NCBI RefSeq assembly: GCF_900090225.1
Contig: NZ_FMHY01000002.1
Coordinates: 6,944,001 to 7,008,000, forward strand
Reading direction: 5' to 3'
DNA: 64,000 nt
DNA from: Micromonospora eburnea
GTDB lineage: Bacteria > Actinomycetota > Actinomycetes > Mycobacteriales > Micromonosporaceae
Shown here: piece by piece, positions 42,198-49,990 of the stretch
Layout: the number at the start of each line of letters is the position of its first letter
How positions within the stretch are numbered: the first letter of the stretch is position 1
Notes under the pieces: model-generated
What the model saw: the letters and a program-made list of their open reading frames with translations, nothing else
What the model was told of the DNA's origin: nothing
Databases searched by the model: none
Translations under genes and position numbers: made by a program

Positions 42198-42989
42198 ATG
42201 ACCACACCCCTGGTCTTCGCGCACCGCGGCTCGTCGTACGACCTGCCGGAGCACACCCTGGCCGCGTACCTGCGCGCGCTCGACGAGGGCGCCGACGGGC
42301 TGGAGTGTGACGTCCGGCTCACCCGTGACGGGCACCTGGTGTGCGTACACGACCGCCGACTGGACCGGACCAGCAACGGGCACGGGCTGGTCAGCGCGCG
42401 TACCCTCGACGAGTTGGAGGCGCTGGACTTCGGCTCGTGGCATCCCGGCGGGGTGGCGGCCGACGGGGACGAACCGCTCGACGAGTCGCACACCCGGCTG
42501 CTCACCCTGGAACGGCTGCTCGACGCCGTGCTGGCCGCCGGCCGGCCGGTCCGGTTGCTGGTCGAGACCAAGCATCCCTCCCGGTACGGCGGGAACGTGG
42601 AACGCTGCCTGGTCACCACCCTGCGCCGGTACGGCCTCGCCGAACCCGGTCCGGACGATCCGGTCCGGGTCACCGTGATGTCCTTCTCCCCGCTCGCCGT
42701 ACGCCGGATCCGTGACCTGGCCCCCGGCCTGCCCACGGTGCTGCTGCTGGAGGTGCTGCCACGCTGGCTGCGGCTGGGCCGGCTGCCGTTCGGCACCCGG
42801 ATCGCCGGGCCGGGGATCGGCCTGGTCCGGGCCCGCCCGCAGCTCGTCCCAGGGCTGCGGGCGGCCGGAAACCAGGTGTACGTCTGGACGGTGAACGAGC
42901 CGGAGGACCTGGAGCTGGTGCTGGCCGCCGGGGTGGACGGGGTGATCACCGACCGGCCCGCCCGGGCGCTGGCCCGCCTCGGCCGTTGA
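42198..42989 (+). CDS. glycerophosphodiester phosphodiesterase
   Basis: GDPD of 263 residues, cytoplasmic (no signal peptide). Catalytic and metal residues appear in FAHRGSSYDLPEHT (His9, Arg10, Glu18), LECDVRLTRDGHLVCVHD (Glu36, Asp38, His51) and VETKHPSR. YVWTVNEPEDLELVLAAGVDGVITDRP is the usual C-terminal signature. It hydrolyses glycerophosphodiesters from phospholipid turnover to glycerol-3-phosphate and an alcohol. Sits downstream of rhodanese on the same strand. Confidence 0.93.
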   Translation: MTTPLVFAHRGSSYDLPEHTLAAYLRALDEGADGLECDVRLTRDGHLVCVHDRRLDRTSNGHGLVSARTLDELEALDFGSWHPGGVAADGDEPLDESHTRLLTLERLLDAVLAAGRPVRLLVETKHPSRYGGNVERCLVTTLRRYGLAEPGPDDPVRVTVMSFSPLAVRRIRDLAPGLPTVLLLEVLPRWLRLGRLPFGTRIAGPGIGLVRARPQLVPGLRAAGNQVYVWTVNEPEDLELVLAAGVDGVITDRPARALARLGR

Positions 42990-43068
42990 ACCCGGTCGAT
43001 CCGCCCGGCGACCGGCCCCGCCCCTACCGGGGGTGTCCCCGGACCGGCCGGCGCGGCAGACTCGGGGC

Positions 43069-44520
43069 ATGCCGGAGCGAACCGACTACCCCGCACTCAT
43101 CGCCGGGCACACCGGTGTGATCACGCTGATCAACTCTGGGGCCTCCGGACTGCCCGTGCTCACCCGCCTGCTGCGGGTGGTTCAGCCCGCGGTGGGCGCG
43201 GCCGGCCTGGCGTTCGTCGAGTTCACCCCCGCCGGCGGGCGGGTGATCGCGGCGACCGGCAGCGCCGAGTTCGTCGTCGGCCGGCCACTGCCGGCGAGCG
43301 ACCCGGCCACCGTCTGCCTGCTCGCCGGCCCCGCCCTGCGTCAGGTCCGGCTGGACGCCGTCCCCGGGACACTCGCCGACGAGGTGGCCGGGCGAGGGAT
43401 GCGCCAGATGATCGTGGCACGCGCCGAGGTCGCCGGCCTCACCGTGGGTAGCCTGCACGCGCTCTATCCGGACGGGGAGCCGCTCGACGACTCCCAGCGC
43501 GGCGTCATCGGGTACGTCGCCGCCTGCGTCGCCCACCTGTACGGCGACCAGACCGGCCTGCCCGTGCACGGCGACGGCCCGGTGGTGGCGGCGCTCGCCG
43601 ACGGCCTCGCGGTGGTGGACCGCGCGGACCACGTACGGCTGTGGAACCCCGCCGCCGCGCAGGTGACCGGCCGCCCGAGCATCGAGGCGCTGAACCGCCC
43701 GTTCCCGTTCCCGCTGCCCCCGTCCGGGCAGGTGCTCGACCATCGGATGCCGGACGGCCGCTGGCTGCGGATCACCTCCGGGGAGCTGCCCGGTCCGGGG
43801 GCGCTCCGGGTGGTCACCTTCCGGGACATCACCGACCAGCGGCACCGCGACCACGACCGCGATCTCTTCGTCGCGGTGACCAGCCACGAGCTGCGTACCC
43901 CGGTAACCGTGATCAAGGGGTACGCGGACACCCTCACCGACCACTGGGAGTCGCTCAGCGACGACGACCGGCGGCACGCCGCCCGGATCATCGGGCAGCG
44001 GGCCAACGAGCTGGCCCGGCTGGTCGACCGGCTGCTCACCGCCGCCACGGAGAACCGGCGCGGCGAGCCGGCCGCCCCCTTCGACCTCGCCGACGCGCTG
44101 CGGGCGGCGGTCACCGACCTGCCGGCGGACGTCCGGCACCGGATCGTCCTCGACCTGCCGGCCGGACTGCCGAAGGCGCTCGGCGACCGGCACAGCCTGG
44201 CCACCGTGCTCACCGAGCTGGGCACCAACGCCGGAAAGTACTCCCTGCCCGACACCCCGATCGAGGTCACCGCCGAGGCGAACGAGCGGACCGTGTCCTT
44301 CCGGGTCGCCGACCGGGGCATCGGCATCCGGCCGGAGCACGTCGAGCGGGCGTTCGACCGGTTCTGGCAGGGGGAGTCCGGCGACCGCCGGCGCTACCCG
44401 GGGGCCGGACTGGGCCTGTATCTGGTCCGCCAAATTGTTGAACAGCAGAATGGATGGGTATCCCTCCGACCGAGGGCCGGTGGGGGTACGGTCGCAGAGG
44501 TGTGGCTGCCCCGGGGATGA
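43069..44520 (+). CDS. PAS domain sensor histidine kinase
   Basis: Soluble histidine kinase of 483 residues without membrane helices. A GAF-like domain (about 20-160), a PAS domain (about 170-255, GLAVVDRADHVRLWNPAAAQVTG, ending VVTFRDITDQ), then HisKA with phospho-acceptor His273 in FVAVTSHELRTPVTVIKGYADTL, and HATPase (ELGTNAGKYSLP, ADRGIGIRPEHVERAFDRFWQG, GAGLGLYLVRQIVEQQNGWV). No response regulator gene is adjacent; the next gene encodes an RsbW-like ATPase, so output might run through sigma regulation. ATG 43069 is the family-like start MPERTDYP. Confidence 0.92.
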   Translation: MPERTDYPALIAGHTGVITLINSGASGLPVLTRLLRVVQPAVGAAGLAFVEFTPAGGRVIAATGSAEFVVGRPLPASDPATVCLLAGPALRQVRLDAVPGTLADEVAGRGMRQMIVARAEVAGLTVGSLHALYPDGEPLDDSQRGVIGYVAACVAHLYGDQTGLPVHGDGPVVAALADGLAVVDRADHVRLWNPAAAQVTGRPSIEALNRPFPFPLPPSGQVLDHRMPDGRWLRITSGELPGPGALRVVTFRDITDQRHRDHDRDLFVAVTSHELRTPVTVIKGYADTLTDHWESLSDDDRRHAARIIGQRANELARLVDRLLTAATENRRGEPAAPFDLADALRAAVTDLPADVRHRIVLDLPAGLPKALGDRHSLATVLTELGTNAGKYSLPDTPIEVTAEANERTVSFRVADRGIGIRPEHVERAFDRFWQGESGDRRRYPGAGLGLYLVRQIVEQQNGWVSLRPRAGGGTVAEVWLPRG

Positions 44521-44550
44521 CCAGGGCCGTTGCGGGGTGGAAGGACGGCG

Positions 44551-45000
44551 GTGTCGACGCGTTCGGCCGAGCGATCGTGGTGCGTGGTGGTGCCCCATCA
44601 CGCGACCGGCGCACGCCTGGCTCGGCACCGGCTCGCCGACGAGCTGGCAGACGTCGTACCCCCGGCCCTGCTGGCGGACCTCGTCGCGGTCCTCGCCGAG
44701 TTGGTCGGCAACGCCGTACGCCACGCCGACCCCCTGCCCGGCGGAGTGGTCCGGGTGGCCTGGCGGCTGCGCCCGGCGGCAGAGGGGCAGCGCGTCCAGC
44801 TCCGGGTCACCGACGGTGGCTCCGCGTCGGGTCCGCTGATGCGTCCGTCGGCCCCGGAAGCGATCGACGGACGCGGGCTGCACATCGTCGCCGGCCTCGC
44901 CAGCCGCTGGGGAGTCGAGCGGGACGGCCTCGGCCAGAGTGTCTGGGCCGAATTCGATCCGGCCGGCCTGACCCGGCCTGACCTGGTCATCGCCGGCTGA
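44551..45000 (+). CDS. anti-sigma/RsbW-like ATP-binding protein (HATPase_c_2)
   Basis: Stand-alone GHKL ATPase domain of 149 residues. The N-box is VLAELVGNAVRHADPLPGG, a G1-like RVTDGGSASGP follows and the GLHIVAGLASRWGVE lid ends it. Such proteins in actinomycetes are RsbW-type anti-sigma kinases or partners of phosphatases. GTG 44551 has GGAAGG six bases upstream, better than TTG 44530. It follows the PAS kinase gene by 30 bases and could relay a signal to a sigma factor; the target is unknown. Confidence 0.83.
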   Translation: MSTRSAERSWCVVVPHHATGARLARHRLADELADVVPPALLADLVAVLAELVGNAVRHADPLPGGVVRVAWRLRPAAEGQRVQLRVTDGGSASGPLMRPSAPEAIDGRGLHIVAGLASRWGVERDGLGQSVWAEFDPAGLTRPDLVIAG

Positions 45001-45060
45001 GCAAGCTGGAAGGCGGGTCCTGCCCACGCCGGTCCGGCGCGGCATCTAGGCTGTGTCGCC

Positions 45061-45144
45061 ATGAGCGAGCGCAGCGAGCGAATCATCCGGCGCAGTGCCG
45101 TAGCGGCTCATGTGGCCGCCTCGCTCCGCTCGGTGGCCGCATGA
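45061..45144 (+). CDS. upstream ORF 1 (27 codons), putative leader
   Basis: ATGAGCGAGCGCAGCGAG begins a 27-codon frame ending TGA at 45142-45144. The product starts MSERSER and is Arg/Ser/Ala-rich. Its stop overlaps the start of the second upstream ORF as ATGA (45141-45144). No Shine-Dalgarno is obvious. The repeat-derived start suggests a mobile short sequence, not a conserved peptide; coding is unproven. Confidence 0.3.
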   Translation: MSERSERIIRRSAVAAHVAASLRSVAA

Positions 45145-45158
45145 GCGAGCGCAGCGAG
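45061..45158. repeat. duplicated ATGAGCGAGCGCAGCGAG element with hairpin
   Basis: The 18-mer ATGAGCGAGCGCAGCGAG occurs at 45061-45078 and 45141-45158. CTCGCTCCGCTCG (45120-45132) is an inverted partner of CGAGCGCAGCGAG (45146-45158), 12 of 13 pairing, so the second copy can fold into a hairpin. I recall similar sequences around gene starts in Micromonospora. Confidence 0.7.
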
Positions 45159-45170
45159 GTGCCTGCATGA
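45141..45170 (+). CDS. upstream ORF 2 (9 codons), putative leader
   Basis: Nine-codon frame MSERSEVPA, with ATGA overlaps at both ends: 45141-45144 with upstream ORF 1 and 45167-45170 with the DUF5926 gene. The geometry would let ribosomes re-initiate stepwise into the main gene. Not shown to be translated. Confidence 0.3.
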   Translation: MSERSEVPA

Positions 45171-46054
45171 GCAAGCGTCGGAAGGCCCAGCGGGCCACCG
45201 CCGAGGTGACCCCGAAGCGGGAGAAGGTGCGCGACGTCTTCGTGCCCCGACCGTTCGACGGGCTGGTTGACGAGCCGGAGTGGATCGCGCTGCGCGAGCT
45301 GGTTCCGGCCGCCACCGCGCCGCTGCGGCTGACTCCCGAACTGGTGGAGGAGTACGGCGAGCGGCCGGTCACCCTGGCCACTGTGCTGCCGATGGCCGCC
45401 CCGGCGATGACCAAGCCGGACGGGCGGATCTTCGTCGGACTGCAGCGGCACCAGCAGTCCGGTGACGTCTCCCGGGACCTGGCGGACGCGCTGCTCTGCG
45501 CCCTGCGTACCGAGCCGGGCGGCCAGGTGGCGGTGCCACCGCTGCCCGGCCCGGGGCCTCGCCTGCAGGACATCCTGATGGACGGCCCGCTGGAGATCAG
45601 CATGCATGACGGGTTCGAGTTCTGGCTCGACCCGGGGGCGACCGAGAACCCGAACGTGCAGGCATCGCTGGAGCGGGCCAACGCGGCGGTCTACCCGACC
45701 GTGAAGCTGGCGGCGGCCCGGGCCGCGTACTGGTGCCAGGTGCCGGAGAAGGCGCACGTGCGCTGGGTGCTGCCGGACGACGAGGACACGGCGCTCGACG
45801 CGCTGTCCCGGCTGAGCGTGGCCGGCACGCTCCCCCTCGGCGACAACACCCGCTTCGCCGGCATGTTCCGGGCGCACGGCCGCCTGGTGCCGGTCTGGGA
45901 CCTGCCCGAGGAGGTCCCGGCCGCCGACTGGGAGGAGCCGGTGGCCGAGTTCACCAAGCGGTACGCCGAGGCGCTGGCGGAGCGGGCGCCGCTCGACGCC
46001 GCCGGGCGCCGGGCCCGTCAGGGTCTCCTCGGCCGCCAGCTCACCCTGCGCTGA
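45167..46054 (+). CDS. DUF5926 family protein
   Basis: A 295-residue cytoplasmic protein of the actinobacterial DUF5926 family. It starts MSKRRKAQRATAEVTPKREKV, continues VFVPRPFDGLVDEPEWIALRELVPAATAPLRL, and has the regions EISMHDGFEFWLDPGATENPNVQASLERANAAVYPT and HVRWVLPDDEDTALDALSRL. Function unknown; the basic start could suggest nucleic-acid or ribosome contact. ATG 45167 is preceded by the coupled upstream ORFs at 45061-45170, an unusual leader arrangement. Convergent with arginine deiminase. Confidence 0.85.
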   Translation: MSKRRKAQRATAEVTPKREKVRDVFVPRPFDGLVDEPEWIALRELVPAATAPLRLTPELVEEYGERPVTLATVLPMAAPAMTKPDGRIFVGLQRHQQSGDVSRDLADALLCALRTEPGGQVAVPPLPGPGPRLQDILMDGPLEISMHDGFEFWLDPGATENPNVQASLERANAAVYPTVKLAAARAAYWCQVPEKAHVRWVLPDDEDTALDALSRLSVAGTLPLGDNTRFAGMFRAHGRLVPVWDLPEEVPAADWEEPVAEFTKRYAEALAERAPLDAAGRRARQGLLGRQLTLR

Positions 46055-46082
46055 GCCGGACGGAGGGGCCCTTCCGTTCAGC
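46051..46082. terminator. near-palindromic terminator at convergent stops
   Basis: CGGAGGGGCCCTTCCG (46061-46076) is a palindrome with one mismatched pair, and CTGA/TCAG extend it outward, overlapping both stop codons. It lies between the DUF5926 and arginine deiminase genes; the GGGGCCCTTCC core is like that of the actP terminator. Confidence 0.65.
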
Positions 46083-47289
46083 GGCGCAGGGGTTCGCGGA
46101 GCAGTGGGCAGGACATGCAACGCGGCCCGCCCCGACCGGAGCCCAGCTCCGAGCCGGCGATGGCGATCACCTCGATGCCGGCCCGTTCCAGCTGGGCATT
46201 GGTCTCCACGTTCCGCTCGTAGCCAACGCAGAGCCGGGGCGCCAGGGCGAGGGTGTTGTTGCCGTCGTCCCACTGCTCCCGTTCGGCGGTGACCGGGTCG
46301 AGGCCGGTGTCGATCACCCGGAGCTGGTCGAGGTCCATCGCATCGGCGGCGGCGCGCAGGAACGGCGCTGGGCCGTCGACGCGCGGCTCGTCGCCGTCCA
46401 CCCCGGCGATGACCGTGTACGCCGACAGCTCGCTGGCGATGTTGGGGTACATCAGCACGGCGTCCACGTCGACCATGGTGCAGACCGTGTCCAGGTGCAT
46501 GGTGGCCCGTTCCTGGGCGATCGGCACCACCAGGATGGTGTGCGCCAGGCCGGCGGCGAAGACCTGCCGGGCGAGTCGCTCCGCTCCGGCCGGCGTGGTC
46601 CGCTCGCCCACCCCGACGGCGAGCACCCCGGGTGCGAGCAGCAGCACGTCGCCGCCCTCCAGGTGCTCCAGCTCCGGGTGGTAGACGAACTCCGTACCGG
46701 CGAAGCGCGGGTGGTGGCGGTAGATGGCGTGGGTCAGCGTGGTCTCCCGCCGCCGGGCCGGCATGGCCAGGCTGGTCACCCCGACCCGGTCGGAGATCCA
46801 GACCGAGGAGTCCCGGGTGAACAGCAGGTTGGGCAGCGGGGCGACGACGAAGTCGTGCCGGTCCATCAGGGTCCAGACCAGGCCGCCCGGCCGGTCGGGG
46901 CCGACCCGCAGTTCCTCGTGGGCGAGTCCGGCGATGAACACGTCGGCCAGGGCCGCCGGGTCGAGGTAACCGAGGTGGTCGGCGACCCGTCGGCGCAGTG
47001 TGTCGCCCAGCCGGGGCGAACGCAGCACGGCTTCGGTCAGCTCGGCCCGGGCGTCCGGCACGGCGAGCGTCTCGGCCAGCAGGGTGGCCAGGTAGAGCAC
47101 CTCCACCCCGTGGGAGCGCAGGGCGGCGGCGAAGGCGTCGTGCTCCTCCTGCGCCCGGCCCACCCATGGGATAGCGTCGAAGAGCAACGCGTCGTTGTTG
47201 CGTGGGGTGAGGCGGGCCAGTTCCGGGCCGGGGCGGTGCAGCAGCACCGTGCCGAGCCGGGCGACCTCGCTGTCCACATAGTGGGTCAC
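46078..47289 (-). CDS. arcA: arginine deiminase
   Basis: Arginine deiminase of 403 residues, hydrolysing arginine to citrulline and ammonia. Motifs: FTRDSSVWISDRV, ELEHLEGGDVLLL (FEGGD-type substrate loop), MHLDTVCTMVD with the catalytic His/Asp, DDGNNTLALAP, and the C-terminal GGPRCMSCPL with catalytic Cys391. The GTG at 47289 gives MTHYVDSEVARLGTVLLHRPGPE, the usual start; the longer frame has an atypical extension. No ornithine carbamoyltransferase or carbamate kinase gene is adjacent, so a complete ADI energy pathway is not shown here. Confidence 0.95.
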   Translation of the reverse strand: MTHYVDSEVARLGTVLLHRPGPELARLTPRNNDALLFDAIPWVGRAQEEHDAFAAALRSHGVEVLYLATLLAETLAVPDARAELTEAVLRSPRLGDTLRRRVADHLGYLDPAALADVFIAGLAHEELRVGPDRPGGLVWTLMDRHDFVVAPLPNLLFTRDSSVWISDRVGVTSLAMPARRRETTLTHAIYRHHPRFAGTEFVYHPELEHLEGGDVLLLAPGVLAVGVGERTTPAGAERLARQVFAAGLAHTILVVPIAQERATMHLDTVCTMVDVDAVLMYPNIASELSAYTVIAGVDGDEPRVDGPAPFLRAAADAMDLDQLRVIDTGLDPVTAEREQWDDGNNTLALAPRLCVGYERNVETNAQLERAGIEVIAIAGSELGSGRGGPRCMSCPLLREPLRR

Positions 47290-47336
47290 CCTCGCAGCGT
47301 AGGACGAGGTGGGGACGGCATCCGGGAAAAGAAGTG

Positions 47337-47355
47337 TGAATGAATATGGCATTCA
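47337..47355. promoter_or_regulatory. AT-rich inverted repeat in the arcA promoter region
   Basis: TGAATG and CATTCA flank AATATGG, in an unusually A/T-rich stretch 48-66 bases upstream of the arcA start. On the minus strand it includes CATATT, a possible -10. Half-sites resemble ARG boxes but the centre is too long for the classical spacing. Confidence 0.4.
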
Positions 47356-47453
47356 TCCGCACTCATTCCGGCGCCCCAACTTGCCGACCACCGGGGTGCG
47401 CAACGTAGGGTAGTGGAGACATAACTTCGAGAGACCTTTTGCCGGAGGTCGCG

Positions 47454-48191
47454 ATGACTGTCTCACCCGCTCGTCGAGCCGTGCCGACCCGAGCCCTGCC
47501 ACCGGTCACGGTGCCGCAGCCCCGGGTCGACTCCACCTCGGTGCTCGACCCGGCCCGCCCGACACCCCTGGAGTGGGCCCGCCGCCGCCGGGCCGAGCGG
47601 GGTGCCCGCCGGCTGGAGGCGGCCGGAGCCCGCGCGCTCGGCCAACTCGACCACCTCGGTCCCGCCTGGCACGTCGTGGAGTGGCCCCGGACGGACGTCT
47701 CCGACGTCCTCCTCGACCGCGGCCAGGACGACCGGGCCGGGTTCCTCGCCATCGGGCCGAGCGGGCTCTTCGCGATCACCGTCGCCGACCACGGCCGCGC
47801 CCGGGTGCTCGTCGCCGGCGACGTGGTGCAGATCAACGGCAAGCGTCCGCCCTATGTGACCGAGGCGCGCCGGGACGCCAAGCGGGCCAGCAAGGCCCTC
47901 TCCGAGGCGGTCGGCCTGCCGATCCCGGTCACCCCGGTGCTGACCTTCGTCGGTTCCGGGGTCATCAGCGTCTACGGCCTGCCCAAGGACTGCCTCATGG
48001 CCACCCACCGGGAGCTGGACCGGCTGCTCGTGGCGGGCGGCAACCGGATCAGCCCGGCCACCGCCGAGAAGCTCTCCCAGGTCGCCCAGCACCCCTCCAC
48101 CTGGTTCAACGGCACGTACCGTCCAGCAGCCGACTACCGGTGGTACGAGGAGGGCCGAACGGCCGCTGACAAGCGGGCCGCTCGCCGGTAA
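47454..48191 (+). CDS. NERD-like domain hypothetical protein
   Basis: A 245-residue protein whose central region (LGQLDHLGPAWHVVEWPRTDVSDVLLDRGQDDRAGFLAIGPSGLFAITVADHG) resembles the NERD nuclease-related fold, followed by VQINGKRPPYVTEARRDAKRASKALSEAVG and a helical tail. The catalytic-type residues of NERD are only partly recognisable, so nuclease activity is not claimed. ATG 47454 has GGAGG at a good distance. Diverges from arcA. Confidence 0.7.
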   Translation: MTVSPARRAVPTRALPPVTVPQPRVDSTSVLDPARPTPLEWARRRRAERGARRLEAAGARALGQLDHLGPAWHVVEWPRTDVSDVLLDRGQDDRAGFLAIGPSGLFAITVADHGRARVLVAGDVVQINGKRPPYVTEARRDAKRASKALSEAVGLPIPVTPVLTFVGSGVISVYGLPKDCLMATHRELDRLLVAGGNRISPATAEKLSQVAQHPSTWFNGTYRPAADYRWYEEGRTAADKRAARR

Positions 48192-48421
48192 CGTCTGCGG
48201 GGACGCACGCGCCCCCGGTTCCGCCTCCGGTGGTTCCGTCGGCCCGCGCCGTCGCCGACCGCCCGACACCGGGCACCCGTCGCTCCGGCGCCTGTCCCCG
48301 CGGCCCGTCACCGCGCTCGGGCAGCCGGAGCAACACGGGCGGCCGGTGGCCCAGCGCGGTCGCGCGGTCGTCGTGCCGACCGGCTAGCGTGGACGGACCG
48401 TCGGTGTACATAGGAGGCGCG
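48192..48421. other. intergenic region
   Basis: 230 bases between the NERD-like and PAS-like genes with no convincing ORF. It presumably contains the promoter of the PAS-like gene; TACATAGGAGG near 48410-48420 combines a possible -10 remnant and the ribosome binding site. Confidence 0.4.
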
Positions 48422-48877
48422 GTGGCCCACGTCGAACTCTCGCTCTCGGAAGTCTTCGTGCCCGCGCCGGGGACGCCGACCGAGCAGGAGTCCGACAACG
48501 TCGGGCAGTGGTCCGACGCGGTCCAGCGAGCGGCCGAGCCCTGCCTGCTGCTCGACGCCGACACCACCGTGGTGGCGATCTCCTCGTCGGGCAGCGAGCT
48601 GCTCCGCCTCGGCACACCCGAGGACGTGATCGGGCAGCCGCTGCTGGCGGGCGGCCTGCGCCTGGTCGACTTCACCGCCGTGCCGAACGAGCTGACCGAG
48701 CAGGACGCCGACAAGATCCCGCCACTGCTCGCCCTGCACTCCGGGCGGCTGGCCCGCGGCCTGCTCCGGGTCCAGGGGCCCGGCACCGACGCCGGCACCA
48801 CCGTCGACGCCATCTCCACCCCGGTGCTGGCCAACGGCGAGGTGGCTGGCTCCCTCACCTTCTTCGCCAAGGTCTGA
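48422..48877 (+). CDS. small stand-alone PAS-like protein
   Basis: A 151-residue soluble protein that looks like a single PAS fold: WSDAVQRAAEPCLLLDADTTVVAISSSGSELLRLGTPEDVIGQPLL, then HSGRLARGLLRVQGPG and a closing TPVLANGEVAGSLTFFAKV. No kinase, cyclase or DNA-binding domain is attached, so it may be a sensor subunit or adaptor. GTG 48422 lies 4 bases after AGGAGGCGCG. Partner and ligand unknown. Confidence 0.75.
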   Translation: MAHVELSLSEVFVPAPGTPTEQESDNVGQWSDAVQRAAEPCLLLDADTTVVAISSSGSELLRLGTPEDVIGQPLLAGGLRLVDFTAVPNELTEQDADKIPPLLALHSGRLARGLLRVQGPGTDAGTTVDAISTPVLANGEVAGSLTFFAKV

Positions 48878-48952
48878 CCTGCGAAAACAGGTTCCCCGCG
48901 CCGCACCGGCGATGCTGGGGCCGGCCCTCATCGAGGCCGTATGGTGGCCCTC

Positions 48953-49342
48953 ATGCTCGATGTCGCCCTGCTGCCCGGCGAGTACGCCGTGTGCCGCCTG
49001 CCGGCCGGCTCCACCCTGCCGTCGCGCACCTGGAGCGAACTGGGCGACGGGGACGTCGTGACGGTGAGCTGGACCGCCGACGGAATCTCCCTGATCTGCC
49101 CGACCGGCCGGGCGCCGGAGCAGGCGGTCGTCGAGACCCGGTGGCGCTGCCTGCGTATCGTCGGCCCGCTGGACGGGCCGCTCACCGGCACCCTCGCCGC
49201 GCTGGTCGACCCGCTGGACCGGGCACGGGTGAACGTGGTGGCGTGCTCCACGTACGACACCGACCACGTGTTGGTTCCGGCGGTGCGGCTCACCGAGGCG
49301 ACGAGCGCGCTGGAGCGGGCCGGGCACCGGGTACACCAGTGA
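48953..49342 (+). CDS. ACT domain protein
   Basis: A 129-residue protein with the CASTOR/DUF2241-like ACT arrangement: MLDVALLPGEYAVCRLPAGSTLP, SWTADGISLICPTGRAPE, then WRCLRIVGPLDGPLTGTLAALVDPLDRARVNVVACSTYDTDHVLVP. Likely binds an amino acid as a regulatory module. ATG 48953 gives the family-like start, ATG 48941 is possible. The prephenate dehydratase gene lies about 0.6 kb downstream on the same strand, but no functional link is shown. Confidence 0.8.
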   Translation: MLDVALLPGEYAVCRLPAGSTLPSRTWSELGDGDVVTVSWTADGISLICPTGRAPEQAVVETRWRCLRIVGPLDGPLTGTLAALVDPLDRARVNVVACSTYDTDHVLVPAVRLTEATSALERAGHRVHQ

Positions 49343-49345
49343 CCT

Positions 49346-49361
49346 TCACCTGATCAGGTGA
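49346..49361. promoter_or_regulatory. 16-bp perfect palindrome
   Basis: TCACCTGATCAGGTGA is fully symmetric, immediately after the ACT gene stop and 47 bases before the lipoprotein gene. It has no loop, so operator use is more likely than a terminator hairpin. Binding factor unknown. Confidence 0.45.
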
Positions 49362-49407
49362 TCCTCCTACGATGGGCTCGGCCGACCGGCCGAGATGACG
49401 CCCCTCG

Positions 49408-49980
49408 ATGCCCGAGGAACGAACCGTGCCACCCACCCCACCCTGCCCCACCCCCCGCCGGCAGGCGAGCCCTCCGGCGGCGTCGCGTACCCCACGGGCC
49501 GTCGCGGCGGCACTGGTCACGCTGCTGTCCCTCGCCGCCTGCGGCGCTCCGCCCGAGCTGAATCAACAGGCCCGCCCGACGGTCACCCCCACCGCCACGT
49601 CCACGCCGACGCCGAGCGCGACGCCGACCGCTCCGGACATGCCGGACGCGCAGCCCCGTAGCCCCAGCCCCGACCCGAGCGCCACGCCCTGCGGGTCGGG
49701 CCCGACCGGCGACCGGGTGATCGCGTTGCTGCGCGGTGGCGCGCGGGTGTTGCCCCGGGACGTCCGGGTCACGGTCCGCCAGGGGCCGCTCTGCGTCGAG
49801 GACTGGCAGTACACCGTGCTGGCGGTTGCCGGGCACGAGGAACTCCAGGCGGTCACCCAGGGGAAGCCGACCACCCTGGAGCTGGTGACCGCCGGGACCG
49901 ACGTCTGCTCCGCCGAGGTACGCGCTGCCGGCCCACCCGGCATCCGGGCCTTGGCCTGCGGGGGCGTACCGGGTGCGTAG
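49408..49980 (+). CDS. putative lipoprotein
   Basis: A 190-residue protein with a long signal region: basic and Pro-rich start, hydrophobic AVAAALVTLLSL, and a lipobox LAAC (Cys45), then a Thr/Pro/Ser linker and a small domain with CGSGPTGDRVIALLRGGARVLPRDVRV and cysteines in GPLCVEDW, DVCSAE and LACGG. Probably exported and lipid-anchored. Start is uncertain; GTG 49426 would shorten the n-region. It overlaps no partner, and the prephenate dehydratase gene starts 10 bases after it. Confidence 0.7.
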   Translation: MPEERTVPPTPPCPTPRRQASPPAASRTPRAVAAALVTLLSLAACGAPPELNQQARPTVTPTATSTPTPSATPTAPDMPDAQPRSPSPDPSATPCGSGPTGDRVIALLRGGARVLPRDVRVTVRQGPLCVEDWQYTVLAVAGHEELQAVTQGKPTTLELVTAGTDVCSAEVRAAGPPGIRALACGGVPGA

Positions 49981-49990
49981 GCTGGTCGGC

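Noticed and set aside
47337..47355. ARG box in front of arcA
   Set aside because: TGAATG and CATTCA halves are present, but the 7-base centre does not fit the classical 18-bp ArgR site, so it is listed only as an unassigned inverted repeat.
45083..47362. Long minus-strand frame over DUF5926 and arcA
   Set aside because: Out of frame with arcA, whose catalytic motifs are intact in another frame; composition typical of shadows.
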